This document shows, piece after piece, positions 55,433 through 64,000 of a stretch of DNA of 64,000 nt; within the stretch, counting starts at the first letter, position 1; the number at the start of each line of letters is the position of its first letter. Under the pieces are notes generated by a model. The model worked only from the letters and a program-made list of their open reading frames with translations. It was not told the origin of the DNA and searched no databases. The position numbers and the translations under genes are program-made. The stretch comes from Seiridium cupressi (taxonomy: Eukaryota; Ascomycota; Sordariomycetes; Amphisphaeriales; Sporocadaceae): assembly GCA_036674765.1 (NCBI GenBank), contig JARVKI010000042.1, positions 295,611-359,610 of the forward strand. The letters are read 5' to 3'.

Positions 55433-57307
55433 TTACAGGAACAGTGATCCATCCGGCTCGCAGACAGTGTTAGGTACAGGTAATGTACCATCGTTGAAAT
55501 ATGCGCTGATAACTTTCATCGTGCATAAGGATGCCTGCTGAAGACTGGTGTGCTGTTGGTTGACATTTGGTTAGCTTCTTGATTCATGACCAAGTACGAC
55601 AGAGCACTGCATCTAAGGAAGGCTCTGTTACTCTGACTAAAACAATAATAAACGATGACTTACTCCGTATCCGTGTTGCTCTAATACCACACTGCCCTCG
55701 AACGAAGCACTCATGTTCCGCGCAGACGACAGCGAGGTCGCCGGATCCCATGTATTCCCGATGAAGAGTATCGGATTCGGCGTCTTGGTGTTGAAGTCTC
55801 CACTGTACACCTCCTTTGCCTTGAACGGCCACTGTGCAACCAGTGTCAAGGCTGATCCAGCTACCCCCCAGAACAGGGGGCTCGCCTGCTGCATATACTC
55901 GATATCCGGCATCGCAGCTGCCAGGTTGTCGTAGTGCGGAATGGTGTCACTGCCTTTGATTCCGTAGAGGGCCTCGGGGCGACCTCCGGTGGCGCCTTGG
56001 GTCAGCTTTGTGCCGAAGGCAACGACGGCGTCTAGATTCTGGCGGTTGAGGATGTCCAGGATATATGGCGCTGTTGTTTGAAATAGGCTCGGGTACTTGA
56101 TAGAATAGTAAATTGCGCTCAGCACGAAGCTGTAATCGATGACCGTGTTATTGACCGCAATCGGGGCAGCCTTGATGTAATCGGCCAGGCCCATGAGCGT
56201 AGCTTGGAGTTCGAGTGCTGTCGAGTTGACTTGCGATAGCGCGCAGCGATCTCCTGCTTTGATACATTCATCGAGGACTGCGGTGAAAGTGGCGTCTGCT
56301 GAGTCTAGTTGATCAACGTCGCTGATTGCTGTTAGTTAGTGATTGCTAGCGAAAGATTTGTGTAGATGCACTGCTTACATGCCGGATTTATGGTAATAAT
56401 CATGTCCGTTGACGACACCATCCAGAATCAATTTGTCCATTCTGTCAGGGAACATAGCCGCAACGGTTGCGCCTAGAACAGAGCCATATGAGAAGCCTGA
56501 GCAACTGTGTTAGAAGACAATGGACCTTGGTTTCCTTGCAAGTTGTTCCACTTACCCCAATATCTAAGGAGACCGTCCTCCCCAAGGGCGTCCACAACCT
56601 GCATCAAATCTCGTGCAACGAAAGCGGTCCCGATGAACTCAGAGATGTTCTGCGTCCTCGCCTCGCAGTAATTCGCCAAGATTTTAGAGTTGGCCCACAA
56701 TGTACCAAGCTCAAATTCGGATGCATCACCTACCACCAAGGGGTACTGGGCACTGACTAGTGCCCTCTCCACGTCGTTCTCGAAGCAAGAATATCCTAAT
56801 GCATTAGCAGTGCCTCTGTCAGTTTGTCCAAGTCAGTAATTTAATGGATTTAGATCTACTCCGTCCCGATGATAACCGCTTACCGAGGATCGAACGCTAT
56901 CAGGTCGTGGTATCCACCGGTTGCGCTGAACGTGGGGTTAGCATAAATGAGTTGAATATGAAATTTCTACGATCAGAATTGTCTTACTTCTGAAGATAAG
57001 CACCATATGTGACGCCAAGTGTCTGCACCGCCTCCTCCCCAGGGCCACCAAAGTTGAACAAGATGCTGCCCTTGGATGGCGTCGCTGCTGCGGGGACTTT
57101 GACCAGGTCGAGGCTCACGGTCTCGTTCGAGCTGGAGTCGGTATAGTCCAATGGGACTTCCAGAGCGCCGCAAAGCACGGTCACAGTACTGTTGAAGGCG
57201 CAAGGGCCCCAATTGATCGCTCCGGACGTTGAGTTCTGAGCATATCTAGGAGTCAAGGGCTTGGCCAGAGCGGCAGAAGCCAAGGCGAGTTGAATAGCGG
57301 ACCGCAT
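55433..57307 (-). CDS. Secreted alpha/beta-hydrolase, TAP-like peptidase family
   Basis: Serine hydrolase of the tripeptidyl-aminopeptidase-like family, likely acting outside the cell. Six exons: 57307-56988, 56925-56884, 56815-56556, 56496-56379, 56321-55664, 55552-55433. All introns are GT-AG with matching phases; 505 aa. Signal peptide [15 protein letters not shown] starts at the chosen ATG (an upstream open stretch to 57439 lacks one). Oxyanion-side block FNFGGPGEE; the nucleophile elbow is GFSYG, formed across the exon 3/4 junction; Asp in [10 protein letters not shown]; the catalytic His is in HGYGHTS, formed by joining the last two exons. The C-terminal TAP-like domain follows the usual spacing. 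All key residues are intact, so this gene looks functional even though it lies among decayed sequence. Confidence 0.92.
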
Positions 57308-60300
57308 TGGAAATTTTGATGACGATGTGTGTAACTTGTTGATCGCGTTGTGCATGATATCCCTCAGCAGAAGTCGATGGTATAGTGTTGGCTTCGGAAA
57401 GTTCTTATATTCGTCGTGCTGCTTACTGCGCCTCCGCATCCATCCTAGAGCTGCAAACTTAGAGCTACTTCGCCTATGCGTACGGCAACACCAATTTCAG
57501 CATTCTCCCAATCAGATCATGCATTGGAAGGTGATCTTAGTGTAATTTGCGGCTCTTTCAATCGTCGGCGATGCTAGCTCGACGCGAAGGATGGATGCAT
57601 GCCAAGTCCGTCAAGCGCTAGCTGAGTTCAAGGCTGATAGCTGATGACCCTTAACCCAAACAGGCAAAGAGAGGTTCCGGGTACATTGTTTCGCCCTCTT
57701 TGGTTAAAACCGTGTAGGCGATGCAGTCGAAAAGGGCGTCCATGGTGAATAAGCTATTCTACTAAGATTTTCCAGAATCCTTTCGCTTATGAGATCAGAG
57801 AGATTATTGGCCAGCATCCGCGATAGGATTACCGCCATGACCCGCACAGCACTGTTGTGCTGGACATTCACCGGAATGCCTATCATCTTCCATTATCTAA
57901 CACAGCCCCTATGGAGGACTATGGAGGACTTTTTTCAGGTGGCAGACATCATTGCTCCGATAATGCCAGATTCGAGTAGCAGAAGCTATATATATGCCGG
58001 GATGGAGTGCCAGCTCACGATTATTCACCTAGCAAAGCGTCCAAGGATTGGCGGACTCATTCTTATGCGTACTAAAATTTGAGTCCTATCGCTCATAATC
58101 CCTTCTGCGTGTAGGGAGAGGTAGCTCATTAGTCAGATCATTGAAATGCTGACCAGTGGGGAGCAGTCCGTTGACGTCATTCGCTGCCGGAATTTCCAAC
58201 GACCATAGTTTTTTAGGCTGGACCATGGTCGGCGACTTAGCTCCGCATGCGCGCTGTTCTATGGAATAATGAAAGGCAGTATCATCTAGCTAGATGATGG
58301 CAGACGATTTGTTGGTGATGTTAAGACAAGGCATTTTCATTTACAGTAGATCAGGCTCAACTCATCTGCAGGTCCTTCAAGACTTGCAGAAGCAAGGCGT
58401 AGCTTGTGGCACGCTAACTAGTCAGTCGCTGAAAAGCAGGTTGTGCAGAAGTGGCTGGTGGTAGTGGTCGGCGATTACCCCCGAGGTGGGGACTTAGTGC
58501 GGTCCGAAGCACTGCTAATAAGACCACCGGCGACCAGTGGAGCCCGGACGGGATTTTACCTCTCGCTTAGCAGAAATAAATAAATAGACCATCCAATTGA
58601 ATAGTGCAAATTGTCGCTAATCAGGAGACCACGACCGCTTTCTTCTGGATAGTAGACTGTGAGATTACCATTGGTAACGGTACAGATAATTGTGATTCAT
58701 GTGTCAGGACGACTGGGCTGTCGATGTTGTACTCACTATCCTAGGCGATGGAGCTTGAACCATCATAATTCGCGGGAATAGCTGTGTTCTGGGCCATTTG
58801 AATTCGCTTATAATCTTCCATTGTAATTGTCACCAACTACTCACTGCAATACAAACCCCATGTGATTTCTCTCATTCTTCTGTCGCCGCAACACGCCAGC
58901 CCATGTCTTAGCAGTCGACCTCACGGCGCCCAGCACCTGATATCTGTGGCAGTTAAGCACTATTGATATGCGTGTCAATTGACTTATTTTATGGTTCTAA
59001 CTGCTAAAATGCTCTCAAGGCATTAATCGGGCCGTACTGCCAACGCGCGTGGGCGGGCGCTGCTTTTAGGTTACGTGATTCTGAGGCTGGGTCCCCGTGT
59101 GACATCACGTCGTCAAACGAGTCTCCTGACTAGGCCCAACGGCGGCCCGGAGGCCATATTCCAGCACCAACAAATTCAGTTTCCCGAGGAGGTCGCCACC
59201 CTATTGGCTCTTTAAGCGCTCATTGGACTGTTCCAACCTACGGTATATTTCCCTAGCAAGACTTGGTAGCCCGCAAAGCGAAGGCGGCGAAATGCTGAAC
59301 TGCCTTAATGGAACCATTTGGAAACAGCAGTGACTAAATGACTCGCGGTGGCGTGGTAGATCCAGTGAGATCTATAATCATTTAGCAGTCTTACCCAGTC
59401 TTACAATAATAACTTTGGCGAACCTCGTATGTCTGGGCGAAAGCAGAGATCTCTTTCGCTTGACGAGGATAAAGATGCAAAGAGGCAATCGCGCCATGAT
59501 CTCCTGCTCAATGTCAGCGAGGTATATTCGGACTAGAGAATTAGAGAGTCAAAGGTCACAACGCGGAAAGAATCAGTACGTACCCCAAGAGATCTATTGT
59601 AAAACTATCAAAATCTACAGCCACAGAACTATGTGAGCTATGTAGTAACTAGGTGGTCCTGGGGTTGGAGATACCAATCCTGCCTCCAAAGCCCTTCATT
59701 CCATGCCGCTCAACCTTGGGGTAGGTGCAACTAAGGCTGACCGATATTCCACGCTTCCCTCAGGGAATCACCTAAAATATCGTTTGTTCGCCATAAATCT
59801 GATAGGGGTCGCACTTAAATTCTAACCTTAATAAGGGTTATATTTCTAGCTAAGTTGTGTTACACACATGCAGGCCTACCTTGAACCTTTAATCGCGAGG
59901 CTGAGCTTAGAGTTTTCACTACGATTTCACCGACACGAGGGAGTTGCCTGCACGTGAGTAGGAGAGAGCGCCAACTCTGATAGGCGATTCCAATGCAACT
60001 TGCCCAGAATGAGGTCGAATATGGTCAGCTTGTGGATTGGTTCCTCCCGCGGGCGCCCCCGGTGGAGTTCTAGCTATGCTGTTTGAATCTCCTGTAGTTG
60101 CAGTAGCTCGTGCTGCTTCCTAGGGGGCTCAGATAGATGCTAAACAGACTACCACTTGGCACCACAAGAAGACAGAAACCCCATTGGTAGTACGGCAACA
60201 CTATTTTATATAGATATATATAGCTAGGAACATAATAATAGCAAGTTGCAACTGGGTCACTCCCATTCCCACCCTCAAGCTAAGTCCGATCATATGCAGC

Positions 60301-60335
60301 ATTTGACGGTATTACACCGTATAGACTGATGCTGC
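57308..60335. other. 3-kb region without a recognisable gene
   Basis: Both strands were checked. Frames are short and motif-free, including 57789-58082 (+) and 59415-59636 (+). The first few hundred bases must contain the hydrolase promoter. No clear repeats, tRNA or 5S RNA signals are seen. Confidence 0.5.
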
Positions 60336-60995
60336 TTATGACGTGACACCAATTGCTTGCAGATCCTCATCTGAAACTCCTGTTGCAGCCTCGAAAAAGG
60401 AACTGAAATTCAAGTCGCACGAGTCACCCTTGGCCAGATGCTCCTTGATGTATTCCTCCCACTTGTCGGCATTTCCGCTCGATGCCTTGACGAGCTTGGC
60501 CACCTTCCAGAGGACCATGCTGGTTGATGCAGGAGTAAACGGGGTGCTCGCGAGCATCTTGGCTGCTTGCACAGAAGCAAGCTTCCAGACGGAACATGTT
60601 ACCTGACCGACAGCGGGCAGCGCGGCCGCAAAGCTATCGGCGGCCCAATTGACGACCGGAAGGTTGCAGAGACATTCTCCTACAGCGTACTGCTTGCCCT
60701 TTGGGTCTGTTTGATATTCAATTCCTGCGACACCCGCTGCCGCAAGGCAGGTCATGCTAGTAGCGCCCTTGGACTTGTCAATAACGCTATTGGCTTCGTC
60801 GCAGAGGGGACCGCAGTAATCTTCGAGTTTTGAGTACGAGGGCTCGATTCCCTCGTAAGTACGACAGAGACCCTGTTGCCTAAGGCTAACTGTAGTGCTC
60901 TCATAATCGGACATGCTTTCTTGCCGGGGTTTAAGTGCAGCTGCCGAGGTCGAGCCGATGGTGCTAAGGAAAAGAGTTGCAACGGAAAACTTCAT
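60336..60995 (-). CDS. Secreted Cys-rich protein, unknown function
   Basis: 219 aa, single exon. The signal peptide is MKFSVATLFLSTIGSTSAAA, followed by a KPR site that may be a Kex2-type cut. The mature protein has nine cysteines (LCRTY, YCGPLC, MTC, ECLC, VTC, DSC), with an early Tyr/Ser-rich part and a helical C-terminal half ending in a FFEAATGVSDEDLQAIGV segment. A good TATA box lies about 140 bp upstream. I recognise no named domain. Probably an extracellular or effector-type protein; the frame is intact and the length is typical of such genes. Confidence 0.8.
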   Translation of the reverse strand: MKFSVATLFLSTIGSTSAAALKPRQESMSDYESTTVSLRQQGLCRTYEGIEPSYSKLEDYCGPLCDEANSVIDKSKGATSMTCLAAAGVAGIEYQTDPKGKQYAVGECLCNLPVVNWAADSFAAALPAVGQVTCSVWKLASVQAAKMLASTPFTPASTSMVLWKVAKLVKASSGNADKWEEYIKEHLAKGDSCDLNFSSFFEAATGVSDEDLQAIGVTS

Positions 60996-61135
60996 TTTTG
61001 ATATGGTAAGAAGTGTTGACTGGATTGCTGTATGCTATGCCGTGACAATTGAGACAAAGGTAAGTTGAGTGGATGTGTTTGCTGTTCGTGGAAGTTGTGA
61101 GGATAAAGATACGGAATATGGCGTGATGAGTTGGC

Positions 61136-61144
61136 CTTTATATA
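61136..61144 (-). promoter_or_regulatory. TATA box of the secreted Cys-rich protein gene
   Basis: TATATAAAG on the minus strand, about 141 bp upstream of the ATG at 60995. Confidence 0.5.
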
Positions 61145-61157
61145 CGCTGCCATCCCC

Positions 61158-61196
61158 CCTCGGTGCTGAGTGAGGTGATCCCGTTCGCCATCGTTT

Positions 61197-61227
<31 letters not shown>

Positions 61228-61300
61228 GCAGTCTCTCCGACGTGTTCTTGGCTGACGATTGTAATGTCTCTCCTCGGTGCCGAGTGAGGTGATCCCGTTC
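61158..61300. repeat. 29-bp direct repeats flanking a T15-C-T17 tract
   Basis: CCTCGGTGCTGAGTGAGGTG... at 61158-61186 recurs at 61272-61300 with one mismatch. Between them is a pyrimidine tract (61194-61226) and ~45 bp of other sequence. This arrangement resembles a target-site-duplicated insertion with a poly-A tail on the minus strand, or a local tandem duplication. Confidence 0.7.
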
Positions 61301-62413
61301 ACTTGATGCAAGTCTACAATTATAATCGGGAGTAGAAACAAATCCTTGAAATCCTAGCTGGATGGAGCGGTATTTGAACACTACTTTGCAAGTGTACTGT
61401 ACAGGCGGCGCAGTCAAGGCAGTGAGGCTCCAGGAGCCTTCGGGGTCCATAAGGATCTCGTCGGCGATCTTGGCATTTATTTATAGAACGTGCTTAGCCC
61501 AGTTTGGCGCTCGAAGCCAGGTCGCCGAGTGGGGCTACTGTGCTTAACAGTCTTGGCACTCTTGGTAGGATCTCGGGCTCAAGCCGCCGATGACGTCGAG
61601 GACGATAATGCGACAAGATCAAAGGTGATCGCACAGCTATAGAGAGACAGAGCCTTGCAGCGCGGAGCTGCTAGCGATTGCCTACGTGGAAAATTTTGCC
61701 CACTCTTTGCTCGTCGTCGCCCTTGGTACCTTCGCCCTTGATAGCTCCGGCCCGTGCTCAGATGGAGACCATACAGCAAGACGAAACACGGAATCGAATC
61801 TGTTGCACAATTAATTTTCAGCTATATCCTTTTGATGACGGTAGATTGGTTTGGTTGAATTTCTCCCTCGCCTGACGAAGTAATTACAGGGTTCGCTGTG
61901 ATTAGTAGCTGTGAGAATTGATTTTCCTATTCCTTCGGCGCATCTTACGCCATGAGTGCAGTCCGTTGACATTTTTCAATACTCCACATGTAGATTCGTC
62001 AATGCCAGCGGCCCTTACGGGATCCATTAGGTCACTCCACGCCTAGACAACAGCTTTGCTTTCAAAACTTACCATAAGCGCGTCCACAGCAAGGTGCAGG
62101 TCTCCAGACCCTTGATTGCAGAGTCCACTATGATAAGCCAACCATTCATGTATAAGCATTCGAGCATCGCTTAGCCGCATAGCATCTGCTGGGATATCTT
62201 TTCCAAAGACGACAAGTTACAACTGGTCCTGTTATTCGAGAAGTCACGTCTCGGGGAACCTGCAGGTAGGAGGTGGGCAATCGCGATGTCACGGTGACAA
62301 GCGGCTTCCCACGGAAGCCGGATTGGGAGATGCGTAAAGAAGGATTATAACTGGTAAAACCGCCCTAGCCACGGACGTAAAATAGGCTCTATCGTAGACA
62401 TTGAAAAAGTAAT

Positions 62414-62575
62414 TGTCACGGATCACGAGGGTCAATAGACCGTGCTGGGTGGTCCCCTATGGAGTATGTAAATTATCAAAGTTCGAGAGCTGCAATCTAG
62501 CTCCCATAACTCCGGCTTAAACACGTATCCTAGCCAGCTGGCAATAACTGACGCTGATTCAGCGAGTCCGTGACA
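62414..62575 (+). mobile_element. Solo LTR-like element, second family
   Basis: 162 bp with 8-bp perfect terminal inverted repeats, TGTCACGG...CCGTGACA, obeying the TG...CA rule. The flanks (GTAAT and GCAGT) do not form a target-site duplication, so it may be a recombined or decayed LTR. A truncated relative lies at 42649-42745. Confidence 0.6.
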
Positions 62576-62652
62576 GCAGTGAATAAATCTTGATTGGTTT
62601 TAAACCAGTTTATGCTCCGAATCCTCGCGCGTAAAGATATTAGCTGAATGAT

Positions 62653-63000
62653 CTATTGGCTACTGATTAAAAAGTATTTTTGTGACGAATTAACAATGGT
62701 ATAAGAAACATGGAATGCCTTTTTATCGCGACGGCTGTTCGTCCTTGGATGAGGGCTTAAATCCAAGCCTCTTTGTTTAGGTAAATGTCTTCCGCCATTC
62801 TCTGCTTCTTTGGGTGTCTCCTCCATAGTGGATGGCATTGGTGGTGACCAATTCAATGGCGATGATGAATTAGTCAGCGGCAGAGTTGTGAATTGATCAG
62901 CTTCTGGACGGGTTGAAGATTGACTGACGGAGCTGGGTGAGGTTGTCGACTGTTCAGAGTGGCTGATGCTTGGAGTGGGGCTCGATGCCGTGCTTGCCAC
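62653..63000 (-). CDS. Ser/Thr/Pro-rich hypothetical frame (doubtful)
   Basis: 115 codons, rich in Ser, Thr and Pro (SSPTPSISHSEQSTTSPSSV), with a basic C-terminal stretch (PRTNSRRDKKAFH). The frame extends upstream as ...STLDDERTARH without a clear start; it may be the C-terminal exon of a gene lost to decay. No domain is recognised. It lies between an LTR-like element and the AT-rich block, so it is likely a remnant. Confidence 0.25.
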   Translation of the reverse strand: MASTASSPTPSISHSEQSTTSPSSVSQSSTRPEADQFTTLPLTNSSSPLNWSPPMPSTMEETPKEAENGGRHLPKQRGLDLSPHPRTNSRRDKKAFHVSYTIVNSSQKYFLISSQ

Positions 63001-63299
63001 ACATGTGTGTCGAGCTGTGCGTTCATCGTCGAGGGTACTATGCGCAATGAAATATTGGGCTTGATTTATCTATGGGATCATATGAGGGGTACGTTAGAAT
63101 ATGCAGGCTTAAGCCTCTAATCTTGGCCGCAGCAGCCAGGTACCCCGAGGAACAGAGCAAGGATGGGAACAAGATACGACCTGGGTCGATGTGCCACCGC
63201 CCTCCTTAGTCTAATAATTAGCTTTACGAATCGAGCGCGATCCTTCCCTTTATCTCTATATACGCCCGATATTACTAATCTTACCGTGCTTTTAAATAA

Positions 63300-64000
63300 G
63301 CACTTTTAAAGGATAATAATTATATTAATATATATAAATAGCTTTTTAAATATAATATTATTTTATTTTCCTTTTTAATTTAATAAATATTTTAATTTAA
63401 TATTTTAATAATATTAATTAAAAAAAATATAATTTATATTTATATAATATTATACGCGTTTATTATTTTATTAATAACGTTTTATTTTAAATTTATTAAT
63501 AATAAATAAATTAATAAAATATAATAATTTAAATTAAATTTATTATTTTTTAAAATAAAAGTTAAATTTTTTATATAAATATTAAATTTTTAAAAAAAAT
63601 CTTTTTAATTAATTAATTTTTATTAAAAAGTTTAATAATAAAATATATAAATAATAAAATTTTATTTCATTTTATTATTTATTAATTTTAATTTTTTTTT
63701 AATAATATATAAATATTAATTTATATTATAAAATAATTATATATATAAATTTATTTTTAAAAAGAAAGTTTTTTAAATAAATTAATTATAAAATATAATT
63801 TAAATATTAATAACGTTTAAATATTATATAAATATTTTAAATATATTATAATTAAATTATTATATATTTTTAATTATTTAACGGTTTTAAAACGATAATT
63901 ATATTTATAAATTAAAATAATTTTTATTATTAAATAAATTTTAATAAACTTTTTTTAATAATTAAAAAATTATTTAAATTATTAATTTTATTTTTTTATA
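63300..64000. other. Extremely AT-rich, CpA/TpG-depleted block running off the window
   Basis: Nearly pure A+T. The few remaining G and C residues fall mainly in ACG/CGT and in AAG/CTT contexts. After the first few bases I find only one CpA (near 63669) and no TpG in ~650 bp. This is the expected end-state of repeat-induced point mutation, which converts CpA to TpA on both strands. No coding potential. It is probably heterochromatic: an extinct repeat, or centromere-like or subtelomeric sequence. Confidence 0.85.

Larger units (their letters stand above)
60996..62413. other. Intergenic region with poly-T tract flanked by direct repeats
   Basis: The proximal part is the leader and promoter of the secreted-protein gene. 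It also holds the 29-bp direct repeat pair around a long T tract (61158-61300). Other frames lack motifs. Confidence 0.5.

Noticed and set aside
58860..58990. Possible 5S rRNA-like or tRNA-like fragment
   Set aside because: The conserved internal box C or A/B promoter elements and a foldable acceptor stem could not be recognised.
1..64000. CRISPR arrays, operons, riboswitches
   Set aside because: No regularly spaced direct repeats are present and the sequence is clearly eukaryotic, with introns in most genes.

Overview
This window comes from the nuclear genome of a filamentous ascomycete (Pezizomycotina; a Eurotiales-like fungus is my guess, not proven). Coding exons are split by short GT-AG introns, mostly 44-111 nt. 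Gene families typical of these fungi are present: HET-domain, HsbA, allantoate-type MFS, rhodopsin-like membrane proteins and LaeA-like methyltransferases. Several stretches carry the C-to-T / G-to-A signature of repeat-induced point mutation (RIP).

Left part (1-11.8 kb), mostly intact genes: the 3' end of a cytochrome P450 (19-516, +); the 60S ribosome-biogenesis factor MAK21/NOC1 (1157-4342, -), divergent from a mitochondrial prolyl-tRNA synthetase (4744-6492, +); a secreted, probably GPI-anchored protein (8227-9327, -); and a HET-domain protein (10039-11820, -).

Middle part (11.8-38.3 kb), accessory and decaying: a multi-pass membrane protein (16204-17583, +) is intact. A very large secreted SGNH-hydrolase / FG-GAP / Cys-rich / NucA-NucB-like gene (18317-24438, -) has six in-frame stops, several at positions where the protein context expects Trp. 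Then come about 6 kb with no gene I can support. A block follows with a D-2-hydroxyacid dehydrogenase (30565-31901, +), an MFS transporter (32793-34332, -), a rhodopsin-like membrane protein (35370-36782, +) and a SAM methyltransferase (37376-38272, +). Each of these four carries one or two lesions (a nonsense codon or a one-base indel) in an otherwise well preserved frame. This is either recent decay or uncorrected sequence error.

Right part (38.3-64 kb): small secreted proteins (40351-40854 + and 60336-60995 -), an HsbA-like surface protein (43250-44014, -), an F-box-like protein (47544-48620, +), a small C-terminally anchored protein (48958-49374, +), a degraded non-LTR retrotransposon with apparent spliceosomal introns (49994-54165, -) and a secreted TAP-like alpha/beta-hydrolase with seven... 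more exactly six exons (55433-57307, -). Three solo LTRs of one 127-129 bp family, each with a perfect 5-bp target-site duplication, lie at 29.7, 42.8 and 46.1 kb. A second LTR-like family appears at 42.65 and 62.4 kb. The window ends in about 0.7 kb of almost pure A+T in which CpA/TpG is nearly absent, as expected of saturated RIP.

Overall the window looks like the passage from a housekeeping block into an accessory, transposon-rich, AT-rich compartment (subtelomeric or centromere-proximal). I did not find a convincing new multi-gene system. The most unusual items are the RIP-damaged multidomain gene, the solo-LTR family and the intron-bearing LINE.
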